Shown piece by piece: positions 18,130 through 27,721 of a stretch of DNA of 64,000 nucleotides. A program made the translations under genes and the position numbers. The stretch covers positions 1-64,000 of the forward strand of contig NZ_FNWW01000002.1 in NCBI RefSeq assembly GCF_900108515.1. Reading direction: 5' to 3'. Position 1 is the stretch's first letter, and every line of letters starts with the position of its first letter. Origin of the DNA: Halobacillus karajensis. Lineage in GTDB: Bacteria; Bacillota; Bacilli; Bacillales; Halobacillaceae. Below the pieces are notes generated by a model. It was given only the letters and a program-made list of their open reading frames with translations, did not search any database and had not been told where the DNA came from.

Positions 18130-19926
18130 ATGAACTCAAAAATTAAAGAGAAACTGGCAGTACTGCCGGATCAACCCGGTTGTTATTTGATGAAAGACAA
18201 AAATGGCACGGTTATTTATGTAGGAAAATCCAAAGTGCTGAAAAATAGAGTGCGTTCCTATTTTACAGGGGCTCATGATGGAAAGACGCAACGTCTTGTC
18301 CGTGAAATTGTGGATTTTGAATATATTGTTACGACTTCTGAAATCGAAGCTCTAATATTGGAAATGAACCTAATAAAAAAATATGATCCCAAATATAATG
18401 TCTTATTAAAAGATGACAAGACCTATCCTTATTTGAAAGTGACAGCAGAGCGGCATCCCCGGCTAATCGTTACAAGAAATGTAAAAAAGGATAAAGGAAA
18501 ATATTTTGGCCCATACCCAAACGTTATGGCGGCAAGGGAAACCAAAAAGCTTTTGGATCGCTTGTATCCATTAAGAAAATGCAATACTATGCCGGACCGC
18601 GTCTGTCTTTATTATCACATGCACCAATGTCTTGGTCCTTGTGAATTTAAAGTTAGCAAACAAACCAATGAAGAGATAGTGCAGAATATCACGTCATTTT
18701 TAAATGGTGGGCATACGGAAATCAAGAAAGATTTAAAAAAACGTATGCTTGAAGCATCCGAAGAATTGGATTTTGAACGAGCAAAGGAATTAAGAGATCA
18801 AATCGAACATATTGAATCTGTTATGGAACAGCAAAAGATGTCGATGAAGGATCAAGTGGACAGGGATGTATTTGGTTATTCATATGATAAAGGTTGGATG
18901 TGTGTACAAGTTTTCTTTGTGCGCCAGGGAAAGCTTATAGAACGAGATGTTGCACTTTTCCCATTTTTTGATGATCCGGAGGAGACCTTTATCAGTTATA
19001 TAGGCCGGTTTTACCTTCATCAAAACCACCCTTACCCTAAACAGGTCCTGGTGCCGGTGGCTACGGATGTAGAAGTTTTAGGGGGGGCACTGGATACAAA
19101 GGTCCTTATACCGATGAGAGGACGTAAAAAGGAATTAGTGGAACTTGCAATGAAAAATGCAAAAATATCTCTGGAAGAAAAGTTTGCCCTTATAGAGCGT
19201 GATGAAGAGCGGACAATTAAAGCAGTGGAAGCATTGGGAGATCATCTTCATATTGAGACACCACACCGCATAGAGGCATTTGATAACTCTAATATTCAAG
19301 GGGCCGATCCTGTTTCAGCTATGGTCGTTTTTATTGATGGCAAACCTCAAAAGAAGGAATATCGTAAGTATAAGGTCCGAGATGTTGAAGGACCTGATGA
19401 TTACGAAACGATGAGGGAAGTCATTAGACGAAGATACAAAAGAGTTTTAAAAGAAGATCTCCCTCTCCCGGACCTAATAGTCGTTGACGGAGGAAAAGGT
19501 CAAATGACGGCTGCGTTGGATGTTCTTGAAAATGAGCTTGGTGTGGATATTCCATTGTGCGGTTTAGCCAAAGATGATAAGCATAAGACAAGCGAATTAT
19601 TATACGGTGACCCTCCTGGACCGATAGATCTTGACCGTAAATCCCAAGAATTTTATCTTGTTCAAAGAGTTCAGGATGAAGTTCATAGATTTGCCATATC
19701 TTTTCATCGTCAACTTCGCGGCAAGGGAGCCATTCAATCGGAGCTTGACAACATCCCGGGGGTTGGGCAAAAAAGGAGAAGGCTTTTGCTTCGTCATTTT
19801 AAGTCTGTATCAGATATAAAAAATGCAGAAATGAGTGATATAACAAAACTTGGTATCCCAGAGCCTGTGGCTAATACAATACTCATTCACTTAAATCAGA
19901 ATGAAGAAGAACCAGCTGAAGAGTAA
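18130..19926 (+). CDS. uvrC: UvrABC excinuclease subunit C
   Basis: A 598-residue nucleotide-excision-repair nuclease that makes both incisions around a lesion bound by UvrB. Domains in order: the GIY-YIG nuclease ('[24 protein letters not shown]'-type start, residues about 10-95), a Cys-rich segment, the UvrB-binding UVR motif ('[17 protein letters not shown]', about 205-225), the RNase H-like nuclease ('[21 protein letters not shown]', 'VVDGGKGQM') and C-terminal tandem HhH ('[16 protein letters not shown]'). It is full length. The adjacent lysC of B. subtilis is missing here. Confidence 0.97.
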   Translation: MNSKIKEKLAVLPDQPGCYLMKDKNGTVIYVGKSKVLKNRVRSYFTGAHDGKTQRLVREIVDFEYIVTTSEIEALILEMNLIKKYDPKYNVLLKDDKTYPYLKVTAERHPRLIVTRNVKKDKGKYFGPYPNVMAARETKKLLDRLYPLRKCNTMPDRVCLYYHMHQCLGPCEFKVSKQTNEEIVQNITSFLNGGHTEIKKDLKKRMLEASEELDFERAKELRDQIEHIESVMEQQKMSMKDQVDRDVFGYSYDKGWMCVQVFFVRQGKLIERDVALFPFFDDPEETFISYIGRFYLHQNHPYPKQVLVPVATDVEVLGGALDTKVLIPMRGRKKELVELAMKNAKISLEEKFALIERDEERTIKAVEALGDHLHIETPHRIEAFDNSNIQGADPVSAMVVFIDGKPQKKEYRKYKVRDVEGPDDYETMREVIRRRYKRVLKEDLPLPDLIVVDGGKGQMTAALDVLENELGVDIPLCGLAKDDKHKTSELLYGDPPGPIDLDRKSQEFYLVQRVQDEVHRFAISFHRQLRGKGAIQSELDNIPGVGQKRRRLLLRHFKSVSDIKNAEMSDITKLGIPEPVANTILIHLNQNEEEPAEE

Positions 19927-19940
19927 CAGCTGGTTCTTTC
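19908..19940 (+). terminator. Terminator overlapping the uvrC stop
   Basis: AGAACCAGCTG/CAGCTGGTTCT arms followed by TTC; the 5' arm lies inside the last uvrC codons. Confidence 0.75.
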
Positions 19941-20098
19941 TGATTACAAGAGATTATTGGTTCCCTGTTTTGAAGAGGCTGCATCAAGTGTAATCAGTAT
20001 CTCTCCCCGAGGGGGCCCATTTATTATGGATATCATGTGACGCTTCTTTGCTTGAGATTCTCGGGGGCAGGGCACCCGAATTATTGTTCTGTAGCTCT
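19941..20098. other. G/C-rich structured spacer between uvrC and yslB
   Basis: No coding signal. It contains CCCCGAG near 20005 and CTCGGGG near 20060, which can pair across about 50 nt, plus short G and C runs. In B. subtilis lysC occupies this position; no lysC remnant or lysine riboswitch core could be recognised. Confidence 0.4.
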
Positions 20099-20542
20099 TC
20101 AACCTTTAAGGGCTTTAATTTCAACATGGTTTTCTTTAGAGTTCTTTTCTTCAAAGCATTCATATGTATGTTCAGTGATTTGACCGATAATTTCGGCTAA
20201 GAAACCACATTCAAGCCGGAAGTCAACCTCCAGAAGTTTTTGATTAAGGCGTTTTTGGATGATGTGGCCGCTCAATTGAAAAATCATTTCTTTTCTTTTT
20301 TCTTTAACGAGATGCAACTCTCCCCAGCCCATGTACTGGAAAAATTCATAGAGTTCTTCCATCGAACTGATACTCGTCTGTCTCGCCATGTTTTTCCCCA
20401 TATAATAAAGGAGGTAGGGGGCATCCTTCCCTAAGAAGTCAGGAAGTGTGTAATAGCGCATCAGATCAAAGCCTGCGCCTGTCCCTACAAGCGATGAAAT
20501 GTTGCTTGTTGTTAGCTTAGTAGATTCTTTCAATACGCTCAT
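20099..20542 (-). CDS. yslB: DUF2507 protein YslB
   Basis: A 147-residue soluble protein of the DUF2507 family, related to V4R-type ligand-binding domains. It carries the typical 'GFDLMRYYTLPDFLGKDAPYLLYYMGKNMAR' region (two adjoining motifs) and 'ECGFLAEIIG'. YslB lies next to sdhC in many Bacillaceae, which is the case here with divergent transcription. Its biochemical function is not known. The start follows AAGGAATGAG. Confidence 0.9.
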   Translation of the reverse strand: MSVLKESTKLTTSNISSLVGTGAGFDLMRYYTLPDFLGKDAPYLLYYMGKNMARQTSISSMEELYEFFQYMGWGELHLVKEKRKEMIFQLSGHIIQKRLNQKLLEVDFRLECGFLAEIIGQITEHTYECFEEKNSKENHVEIKALKG

Positions 20543-20653
20543 TCCTTTCTTCCCTTATTATTACTCGAAATTTAGAATGGTGCAATATAAATTAACTCTT
20601 TTTACCGAAAGGAAATAATTGTGTAATTTTGTGATATTTATAAACGCGCTTTC

Positions 20654-20682
20654 TTGACGCTAATACGGGATAGAAGTACAAT
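20654..20682 (+). promoter_or_regulatory. Promoter of sdhCAB
   Basis: TTGACG (20654-20659), a 17-nt spacer and TACAAT (20677-20682). The transcript would carry an untranslated leader of about 135 nt before sdhC. Confidence 0.6.
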
Positions 20683-20823
20683 AAACATGTCACAAATTGT
20701 ACATTGGTCAGACACGTACTAGGGAAGAGGGGCTTTTCCTATTATTTTTATCGCTTCATTAAAGCGCTTAACTGTCTGAAAAATGTTCATATTCTTAAAG
20801 TTATCATCTTGAGGGGGGTAAAT

Positions 20824-21444
20824 ATGGCGGGAACACGCGGGTACGTTAACCGAAGATTACATTCATTATTAGGAGTTATTCCAATCGGGATCTTTTTGAT
20901 CCAACACTTAACTGTGAACTTCTTTGCAACACGTGGTCCAGAAGCATTTAACACAGCAGCTCACTTTATGGAGAGCTTGCCATATCGCTATGTACTGGAG
21001 ACTTTTATCATCTTTTTGCCACTGTTGTTTCATGCTATTTATGGTGTGTATATCGCATTCACAGCAAAGAGTAACTTATCAAACTTCGGTTATTTCAGAA
21101 ACTGGATGTTCATCTTCCAACGGATCACTGGTATCATTACACTCATATTCATTGCTTGGCATGTATGGGAAACTAGGATTGCCATTGGTTTTGGCTGGGC
21201 GGAATTGAACTATCAATTGATGGAAGGCATCCTTACTGAGCCGTTCTTTTTCTGGTTCTACATAGTAGGTGTCATTTCAACGACTTTCCACTTCTCTAAT
21301 GGACTATGGTCGTTCTTTGTAAGCTGGGGAATTACAGTATCCCCTCGCTCACAGAAAATTATGACCTATGCAAGCATTATTATTTTCCTTGCGATTTCTT
21401 ATGTCGGTGTCCGTACACTAATTCAGTTCGCATATGGCATATAA
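20824..21444 (+). CDS. sdhC: Succinate dehydrogenase cytochrome b558 subunit
   Basis: A 206-residue membrane anchor with five transmembrane helices and several His residues suited to bind the two b-type hemes ('IQHLTVNF', 'LLFHAIYGVYI', 'AWHVWETR', 'TTFHFSNGLWSF'). It docks SdhAB to the membrane and passes electrons to menaquinone. The ATG at 20824 is chosen for the strong GAGGGGGG ribosome-binding site; the frame is open 40 codons further upstream without support. First gene of sdhCAB. Confidence 0.96.
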   Translation: MAGTRGYVNRRLHSLLGVIPIGIFLIQHLTVNFFATRGPEAFNTAAHFMESLPYRYVLETFIIFLPLLFHAIYGVYIAFTAKSNLSNFGYFRNWMFIFQRITGIITLIFIAWHVWETRIAIGFGWAELNYQLMEGILTEPFFFWFYIVGVISTTFHFSNGLWSFFVSWGITVSPRSQKIMTYASIIIFLAISYVGVRTLIQFAYGI

Positions 21445-21506
21445 TCAATGAAATTTATAGTAAAGAAACGATAGATTTTTAGTATTCAAGGGAGTGAGCT
21501 TCAATC

Positions 21507-23258
21507 ATGACAAATCGTAATATTGTTGTTGTCGGTGGTGGTTTAGCCGGCCTAATGGCAACAATTAAGGCAGCCGAACAAGGGGTTCACGTGGATCTGC
21601 TTTCCATTGTTCCTGTTAAGCGTTCTCACTCCGTATGTGCCCAAGGCGGTATAAACGGGGCAGTTAATACGAAAGGGGAAGGAGATTCCCCGTGGGAACA
21701 CTTTGATGATACAGTTTATGGAGGAGACTTCTTGGCGAACCAACCTCCAGTTAAAGCAATGTGTGAGGCAGCGCCAGGAATCATCCACCTATTGGACAGG
21801 ATGGGTGTGATGTTTAACCGTACACCGGAAGGGTTGCTTGATTTCCGTCGTTTCGGGGGAACTCAACACCACCGGACTGCCTTTGCAGGTGCAACTACAG
21901 GCCAACAGCTTCTGTATGCCTTAGATGAGCAGGTACGCCGCCATGAAGTTAATGGCCTTGTTACAAAATATGAAAACTGGGAGTTCCTCTCCGCCATTGT
22001 TGATGAAAAAGGTGTTGGACGAGGCATTATTGGTCAAAACCTCAGTGATCATGAAATTAAGGCGTTTCCGGCAGATGCTGTTATTATGGCTACTGGTGGA
22101 CCTGGAATCATTTTCGGTAAATCAACAAACTCTGTAATCAACACTGGATCAGCCGCTGGTGCTCTTTATCAGCAAGGGGTCGATTATGCGAATGGGGAAT
22201 TTATACAAATCCACCCAACGGCAATCCCGGGAGACGATAAATTACGCCTCATGAGTGAATCTGCTCGTGGTGAAGGTGGTCGTGTCTGGACATATAAAGA
22301 CGGGGAACCGTGGTATTTCCTAGAAGAAAAATACCCGGCCTACGGAAACCTTGTCCCACGTGATATTGCCACACGTGAAATTTTTGACGTGTGTGTAAAC
22401 CAGAAGCTGGGGATCAATGGTGAAAACATGGTATACCTCGATCTTTCTCATAAAGATCCTAAAGAACTTGATGTCAAACTTGGTGGTATTATTGAAATCT
22501 ATGAAAAATTTGTCGGAGAGGACCCACGTAAGGTACCGATGAAGATTTTCCCTGCGGTCCACTATTCCATGGGTGGCATGTGGGTCGATTACGACCAGAT
22601 GACGAATATTCCTGGTATCTTTGCGGCAGGAGAATGTGATTATACTCAACATGGAGGAAACAGACTTGGTGCCAATTCCCTTCTTTCCTCTATTTATGGA
22701 GGAATGGTTGCAGGACCGAATGCTGTCAAATACATCGATGGCTTAGATGAACTCTCTGAAGATATGACGTCCAAACTATTTGACGAGAAAGTAAAAGAAG
22801 AAAAAGCTAAATTTGACGAGATTATGAATATGGATGGAGACGAGAATGCCTATCAAATTCATAAAGAGCTCGGAGAATGGATGACAGATAATGTTACTGT
22901 TGTGCGTGAAAATGAAAATCTTCTTAAAACCGATGAGAAAATCGTAGAGTTGATGGATAGATACAAGCGTATCAATATAAACGATACATCCCGGTGGAGC
23001 AATCAGGGAGCTATGTTTACGCGCCAACTTTGGAACATGCTTCAACTCGCACGTGTCATTACTCAAGGGGCTTATAATCGTAATGAAAGCCGTGGCGCTC
23101 ATTTCAAGCCAGAGTTTCCAGAACGTAATGATGAAGAGTGGTTGAAGACAACTGTGGCTAGTTATGACAAAGAAAACAATAAGCCTGTTTTCCGTTATGA
23201 CGAAGTTGATACATCCTTAATCGAGCCTCGTAAACGTGACTACTCGAAAAGTAAATAA
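21507..23258 (+). CDS. sdhA: Succinate dehydrogenase flavoprotein subunit
   Basis: A 583-residue SdhA that oxidises succinate to fumarate with covalently bound FAD. The dinucleotide motif 'VVVGGGLAGLMATIKAAE' lies at the N-terminus. 'HSVCAQGGINGA' contains the His expected for FAD attachment. Active-site segments 'FIQIHPTAIPG', 'ARGEGGRV', 'HYSMGGMWVDYD' and 'GECDYTQHGGNRLGANSLL' are present. GGGAGTGAG precedes the ATG. It sits between sdhC and sdhB in the standard order. Confidence 0.98.
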   Translation: MTNRNIVVVGGGLAGLMATIKAAEQGVHVDLLSIVPVKRSHSVCAQGGINGAVNTKGEGDSPWEHFDDTVYGGDFLANQPPVKAMCEAAPGIIHLLDRMGVMFNRTPEGLLDFRRFGGTQHHRTAFAGATTGQQLLYALDEQVRRHEVNGLVTKYENWEFLSAIVDEKGVGRGIIGQNLSDHEIKAFPADAVIMATGGPGIIFGKSTNSVINTGSAAGALYQQGVDYANGEFIQIHPTAIPGDDKLRLMSESARGEGGRVWTYKDGEPWYFLEEKYPAYGNLVPRDIATREIFDVCVNQKLGINGENMVYLDLSHKDPKELDVKLGGIIEIYEKFVGEDPRKVPMKIFPAVHYSMGGMWVDYDQMTNIPGIFAAGECDYTQHGGNRLGANSLLSSIYGGMVAGPNAVKYIDGLDELSEDMTSKLFDEKVKEEKAKFDEIMNMDGDENAYQIHKELGEWMTDNVTVVRENENLLKTDEKIVELMDRYKRININDTSRWSNQGAMFTRQLWNMLQLARVITQGAYNRNESRGAHFKPEFPERNDEEWLKTTVASYDKENNKPVFRYDEVDTSLIEPRKRDYSKSK

Positions 23259-23272
23259 AGGAGGTAACGATC

Positions 23273-24037
23273 ATGAGCGAAAATAAAACAATCACGTTGA
23301 TTATCACTCGTCAGGATCATCCGGATGAGCCATCATATGAAGAAAAGTTTGAGATTCCATATCGTGAAAATATGAATGTCATTTCTGCGCTTATGGAAAT
23401 TCGTCGTAATCCTGTCAATGCTGATGGCAAACCGACAACTCCTGTGTATTGGGATATGGGTTGTTTAGAAGAAGTGTGTGGCGCATGTTCCATGGTTATC
23501 AACGGCACACCACGCCAATCTTGTACAGCTCTTGTTGACCAATTAGAACAGCCAATTCGGCTGGCTCCGATGACGACTTTTCCAGTCAACCGTGACCTTG
23601 CTGTCGATCGCAGCCGGATGTTTGATTCCCTGAAGAAGGTTAAGGCATGGATCCCAATTGATGGGACTTATGACCTTGGACCTGGACCTAAAATGCCTGA
23701 AAGTAAACGGCAGTGGGCCTATGAGTTGTCTAAGTGTATGACATGTGGGGTATGCTTAGAGGCTTGTCCAAATGTTAACAGTAAATCTGACTTCATTGGA
23801 CCGGCACCATTGTCCCAAGTTCGTCTTTTTAACTCTCATCCGACCGGTGAGATGAACAAAAGTGAACGTCTACAGACAATCATGGATGAAGAAGGTCTTA
23901 TGGGATGCGGGAATGCTCAAAACTGTGTTCAATCATGTCCGAAAGGGATACCGCTTACTACATCCATTGCTGCTCTTAACCGTGATACGGCAATTGAATC
24001 ATTCAAAAGCTTTTTCGGAAGCGATCAGCGCGTATAA
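23273..24037 (+). CDS. sdhB: Succinate dehydrogenase iron-sulfur subunit
   Basis: A 254-residue SdhB that relays electrons from FAD to the heme anchor. The N-terminal plant-type ferredoxin domain has the 2Fe-2S ligands 'CLEEVCGACSMVINGTPRQSC' (read as consecutive Cys positions). The C-terminal domain has the 4Fe-4S motif 'CMTCGVCLEACP' and the second cluster motif 'CGNAQNCVQSCPKGIP'. AAAGGAGG lies before the ATG, 14 nt after sdhA. A terminator follows. Confidence 0.98.
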   Translation: MSENKTITLIITRQDHPDEPSYEEKFEIPYRENMNVISALMEIRRNPVNADGKPTTPVYWDMGCLEEVCGACSMVINGTPRQSCTALVDQLEQPIRLAPMTTFPVNRDLAVDRSRMFDSLKKVKAWIPIDGTYDLGPGPKMPESKRQWAYELSKCMTCGVCLEACPNVNSKSDFIGPAPLSQVRLFNSHPTGEMNKSERLQTIMDEEGLMGCGNAQNCVQSCPKGIPLTTSIAALNRDTAIESFKSFFGSDQRV

Positions 24038-24043
24038 TCTTCC

Positions 24044-24080
24044 AAAAGCCACCATTCTTTTTAGAATGGTGGCTTTTTTA
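24044..24080 (+). terminator. Terminator of sdhCAB
   Basis: AAAAGCCACCATTCT/AGAATGGTGGCTTTT arms followed by TT. Confidence 0.9.
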
Positions 24081-24256
24081 GTTTTTAACGTTAACCTTTC
24101 AATCTTTTCATGAAACTTCCTTGTCTTGAATAGCGGTTTAATTTTTTTGAGAGGGTTTTAAATATAGAATCTTTTATCATCAACCAGGGGGGCTGTAGGC
24201 TATAAGTTCCATAGTATAATAGACTTGTTGAATAATGGGTGAAGGTGGATGTATGT

Positions 24257-26581
24257 ATGTTTAATTTTAAATGGTCACAGTGGATGGTATTGTTATTTTT
24301 CATTCTTTCTGCATGTTATATGATTATACTGTCTGTTACTCAGCCATATCTTGGGATCGATGTGAAAGAAAACCACGGAGAGTGGACCATTATTAATATT
24401 CAAAAGGGAAGTTGGGGCGACCGGCATAATGTTCCTCTAGGCGGAGTCGTGCGTTCGATTAATGACACTGATCCAATAGAACATCGGTCTATTTCCATGT
24501 TTAAGGAGTTGGAGCGTGCAGATTCATTTGTGGTCCAGCACGACGGGCAGGAATTCCGTTATGATAATATCGATAATTCAAGTCCAATTCACTGGTTATT
24601 ATATATCGTTCTTCCCGTCTTGTTTTTTGTTGTGATTTTGAGTATTTCTTATCTAGTCCATAAACGGGTGCCGAAAAGGTATTCAGCAGAACAGTTAATC
24701 CTGTTCTTTTTGGCTATTGCGACAGGCTATCTAAGTAACAGTGGGGCGGTTAGAGATGATTTATATAGCCTGTTTTTGAATACCAGCTTATTTTTATTTT
24801 CCCCTGTTATACTCATCCATTTCTTATATAATTACTTTCAAGAACTGAATATTTATTGGTTTTCTAAAAAAATTGTTTATTTGTTATACCTTACTGTTAC
24901 TTTAGTGTCGATCGCGGAAGGGTATTTTTTGATAAAGGAGCAATATCCTGATTACTTTAAGCCTATACCAGGCGGTTTATTATTAGTTTTATATATTATT
25001 TCTTTCTATATTATTTACCGGGGGCTGTATATTCATAAACGATCAGCTGTTGGTCCTATTTTTAAGTACATGGCTATTGGGATGACGGTGGCTTTCTTTC
25101 CTTATATATGGCTTTACTTGATTCCTTCTCTCGCTTTCGGCGTGAATGTGATATCGCTTGAGGTTGGAGCAATGTTTCTAATCGCTTTACCGATCACTTT
25201 TATGTATTTGGTCACCAGGGAGAGATTGATTGATATAGATTTTGTGATGTCCCGGGTGCGTTATTATATTATCCTATCGGTGATACCCAGTATTGCCCTC
25301 ATGTTTATCATTGGTTGGATGATTAAAAGCGATTTGTATTTAGTCAGTTATATTCAAATCTTTTTGCTCCTTCATGTATCTTTAGTTTTGTTTCTGTCAT
25401 TAAAGGAGTTTTTAGACTTCAAGTTGCAACGTTTTTTATTTACAGCACGCTATAGTTATCAAGAAAGTATGCATAGAATGGCGCAGGACATGAAAGAGCA
25501 ATCCAATGCCGTTGATTTAATGAAAGTCATGCGTGACGAAGTGAAAAACGTATTGAATGTAAGAGATATTTACATTTATTCTAAACATAATAAACGGAAT
25601 ATGTATTGTGTTTATGAGCAAATCCCTCAGGATATTATTGAGCATTTTGATCCCTATTTGAACGATCAGCATTATGATATTGGCTCTGTAATTGAGACAG
25701 AAAAAGGTTTTGGTTTGATTGTAGGTTACTCTTTAGAAAAACTAACAATGATGTGGTGCAAAGGGAAAAAGGATTTTACTACGTTGAATCATGATGAAAG
25801 AACCTATTTGCAGACGATTTCTCATAATGCCAATATTGCTATTCAGAATATGAACACGATTGAAGACTTATTGAAAGAGCTACGGAAACTGAGAAATGAT
25901 CAAACACAAAAATATCCGACTTGGCTTTCCAGGTTATTATTCACCATTGCTGAAAACCAAAGGAAACAGCTTTCTATCGATTTACATGATACAGTTTTGC
26001 AGGAGCAGCTGTATCTTTATAGGAAAATGGATGACTTGATTCGACAACGTACGGACTTAACACCAAGCTTGCATGCAGAGCTTATGGTATACAAGGAGTC
26101 ACTCCTTGATAGTATTCATCTCATCCGTGAGACATGTAATGAATTACGACCTGCTTTTATAGAAGAAATGGGATTGGTCCAGTCGTTAAAAAATTTGATT
26201 CAACAATATCAACTCAGATCAAACTTCACTGTTTATTTTTCAAATGAGCGCTTTGATGCTGAACTAGACCAGGAAAGAATTTTGGCGATTTTCAGGATTG
26301 TTCAAGAATTGTTAACCAATGCGATGAAGCATTCTGAAGCTAAGATTGTAAAGCTTTCTTTATCCAATAAGGGAGAACACATCATGCTGCTTTATTCAGA
26401 TAACGGGAAAGGGATGGATTACTCTGTCCAACGGGATTTATTTTCCCATATTGGATTGTCGGGGATTGAACAGCGGGTGAATGGTTTGAATGGCCATTTA
26501 GAAATTGAAACAGCTCCAGGGGAAGGGTTTAAGACGATCATTACTTTCCCAGTTGGAAGGAAGAAGGAGGTCCAAGTATGA
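24257..26581 (+). CDS. comP: ComP-like membrane sensor histidine kinase
   Basis: About 774 residues. After the first membrane helix comes an extracytoplasmic PDZ-like segment (about residues 30-105, 'GGVVRSINDTDP'). Several further helices follow to about residue 400, then a GAF-like linker. The HisKA_3 domain has the phospho-acceptor His in 'SIDLHDTVLQEQ' (about residue 577) and the HATPase has 'ELLTNAMKHS' and 'DNGKGMD'. This architecture and the downstream comA-like gene match B. subtilis ComP, the ComX pheromone sensor. The ATG at 24257 is preferred over a GTG at 24239 because AAGGTGG precedes it. No comQ or comX lies upstream, so the signal is unknown. Confidence 0.82.
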   Translation: MFNFKWSQWMVLLFFILSACYMIILSVTQPYLGIDVKENHGEWTIINIQKGSWGDRHNVPLGGVVRSINDTDPIEHRSISMFKELERADSFVVQHDGQEFRYDNIDNSSPIHWLLYIVLPVLFFVVILSISYLVHKRVPKRYSAEQLILFFLAIATGYLSNSGAVRDDLYSLFLNTSLFLFSPVILIHFLYNYFQELNIYWFSKKIVYLLYLTVTLVSIAEGYFLIKEQYPDYFKPIPGGLLLVLYIISFYIIYRGLYIHKRSAVGPIFKYMAIGMTVAFFPYIWLYLIPSLAFGVNVISLEVGAMFLIALPITFMYLVTRERLIDIDFVMSRVRYYIILSVIPSIALMFIIGWMIKSDLYLVSYIQIFLLLHVSLVLFLSLKEFLDFKLQRFLFTARYSYQESMHRMAQDMKEQSNAVDLMKVMRDEVKNVLNVRDIYIYSKHNKRNMYCVYEQIPQDIIEHFDPYLNDQHYDIGSVIETEKGFGLIVGYSLEKLTMMWCKGKKDFTTLNHDERTYLQTISHNANIAIQNMNTIEDLLKELRKLRNDQTQKYPTWLSRLLFTIAENQRKQLSIDLHDTVLQEQLYLYRKMDDLIRQRTDLTPSLHAELMVYKESLLDSIHLIRETCNELRPAFIEEMGLVQSLKNLIQQYQLRSNFTVYFSNERFDAELDQERILAIFRIVQELLTNAMKHSEAKIVKLSLSNKGEHIMLLYSDNGKGMDYSVQRDLFSHIGLSGIEQRVNGLNGHLEIETAPGEGFKTIITFPVGRKKEVQV

Positions 26582-27228
26582 TGAATATACTAATTGTTGA
26601 TGACCATCCTGCTGTGGGAGCAGGAACAAAAGCGATGTTAGAACAAGAAGGAGATATGCAGGTAGATGTTACCCATGAGAATGAAAATGTAAAATCCCTT
26701 TTAGAAGAAAATGCATACGATGTTTTATTATTAGATCTATATATGCCCGGGATGAATGGCATTGAGCTGGCTAAAAAAATAAGAAAATCTTACCCGGACT
26801 TGAAGCTCCTCATTTATACAGGGTTTGATTTAAATACTCATTTCAATATGATTGTAGAAGCAGATATTAATGGTTTCGTAAGTAAAACGGCCACGAGTGA
26901 ACAACTGGTGACAGCTATCCGCTGTGCATTAAGGGATGAAGTTGTCATTCCCCTTCATTTATTAAAACAATTGAGAAGATCAGAAGCTTGCGTGAGTACA
27001 ACTTCAGAATCAGATGAAGTGAACGGGTTTTCTTTAAATGAAAAAGAACAATCGATTTTACAGGAAGTGGCCTCAGGTTTTACGAACAGGGAAATTGCCC
27101 AAACGCTGCATATGTCACAGCGCAGTGTGGAATACACTTTAACCGGAATTTTCAATAAGTTGAATGTCCGGTCACGCACGGAGGCACTCTTTAAAGCTCA
27201 AGAACTCGGGCTTGTGTCTAAATCTTGA
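26578..27228 (+). CDS. comA: ComA-like NarL/LuxR-type response regulator
   Basis: 216 residues. The receiver domain has acidic pocket 'VDDHPAV', phospho-acceptor Asp53 in 'LLLDLYMPGMNG', and Lys103 in 'FVSKTAT'. The C-terminal LuxR helix-turn-helix reads 'GFTNREIAQTLHMSQRSVEYT' (motif continues 'LTGIFNKLNVRSRTEA'), very close to the ComA recognition region. It overlaps the comP-like gene by 4 nt, with AGGAGG upstream. In B. subtilis ComA drives srfA and other quorum-responsive genes; targets here are unknown. Followed by the gerE promoter. Confidence 0.85.
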   Translation: MMNILIVDDHPAVGAGTKAMLEQEGDMQVDVTHENENVKSLLEENAYDVLLLDLYMPGMNGIELAKKIRKSYPDLKLLIYTGFDLNTHFNMIVEADINGFVSKTATSEQLVTAIRCALRDEVVIPLHLLKQLRRSEACVSTTSESDEVNGFSLNEKEQSILQEVASGFTNREIAQTLHMSQRSVEYTLTGIFNKLNVRSRTEALFKAQELGLVSKS

Positions 27229-27237
27229 AACAGTAGC

Positions 27238-27265
27238 ACAGGGTAGCCATTTCAGTCATACGATA
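27238..27265 (+). promoter_or_regulatory. Sigma-K-type promoter upstream of gerE
   Basis: AC at 27238-27239, 17 nt, then CATACGATA (27257-27265). This fits the sigma-K pattern AC-N16/17-CATANNNTA, which is how gerE is expressed in B. subtilis. Confidence 0.6.
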
Positions 27266-27322
27266 CAATGACTAAATAATTCCCCTCATATAAGCTCAGG
27301 AACAACAAGGAGGGGTACGCTT

Positions 27323-27547
27323 GTGAAGGAGGACGGCTATCGGCCAACACAAATTCTTACCAAGCGGGAGCGAGAAGTTTTCGAGCTTCTAGTACAGGAT
27401 AAAACGACAAGGGAGATCGCAAAAGAGCTCTTTATTTCAGAGAAAACTGTGCGTAATCACATCTCAAATGCAATGCAAAAGCTAGGAGTGAAAGGACGCT
27501 CCCAAGCGGTTGTAGAACTGCTGCGTATGGGGGAATTAGAATTGTAA
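27323..27547 (+). CDS. gerE: Spore coat transcriptional regulator GerE
   Basis: A 74-residue LuxR-type DNA-binding protein consisting only of the HTH domain, with 'LTKREREVFELLVQDKTTRE' and 'FISEKTVRNHISNAMQKLGV'. It matches B. subtilis GerE in length and sequence. GerE acts in the mother cell late in sporulation, controlling coat genes together with sigma-K. The GTG start at 27323 has AAGGAGGGG 7 nt upstream. It stands alone between a sigma-K-type promoter and a terminator-like hairpin. Confidence 0.97.
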   Translation: MKEDGYRPTQILTKREREVFELLVQDKTTREIAKELFISEKTVRNHISNAMQKLGVKGRSQAVVELLRMGELEL

Positions 27548-27589
27548 TCTCCGTAGAACAGCATACCATTGCTTTGGGGTGGAAGAGGT

Positions 27590-27637
27590 CCTTTCAGGTA
27601 GGTCACGTATAACGGGACGATACCTGAAAGGGTTTTC
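27590..27637 (+). terminator. Terminator-like hairpin after gerE
   Basis: CCTTTCAGGTA (27590-27600) pairs exactly with TACCTGAAAGG (27621-27631), followed by GTTTTCC. The 20-nt loop holds an inner GTC/GAC pairing. Confidence 0.65.
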
Positions 27638-27721
27638 CATATAAAGAAAGCTACACTTGAAATTTCTCGTCGAAAACATGAGAATGGAAGTTATAAAGTA
27701 TTTTCGTTAGGAGTGCTGAAT

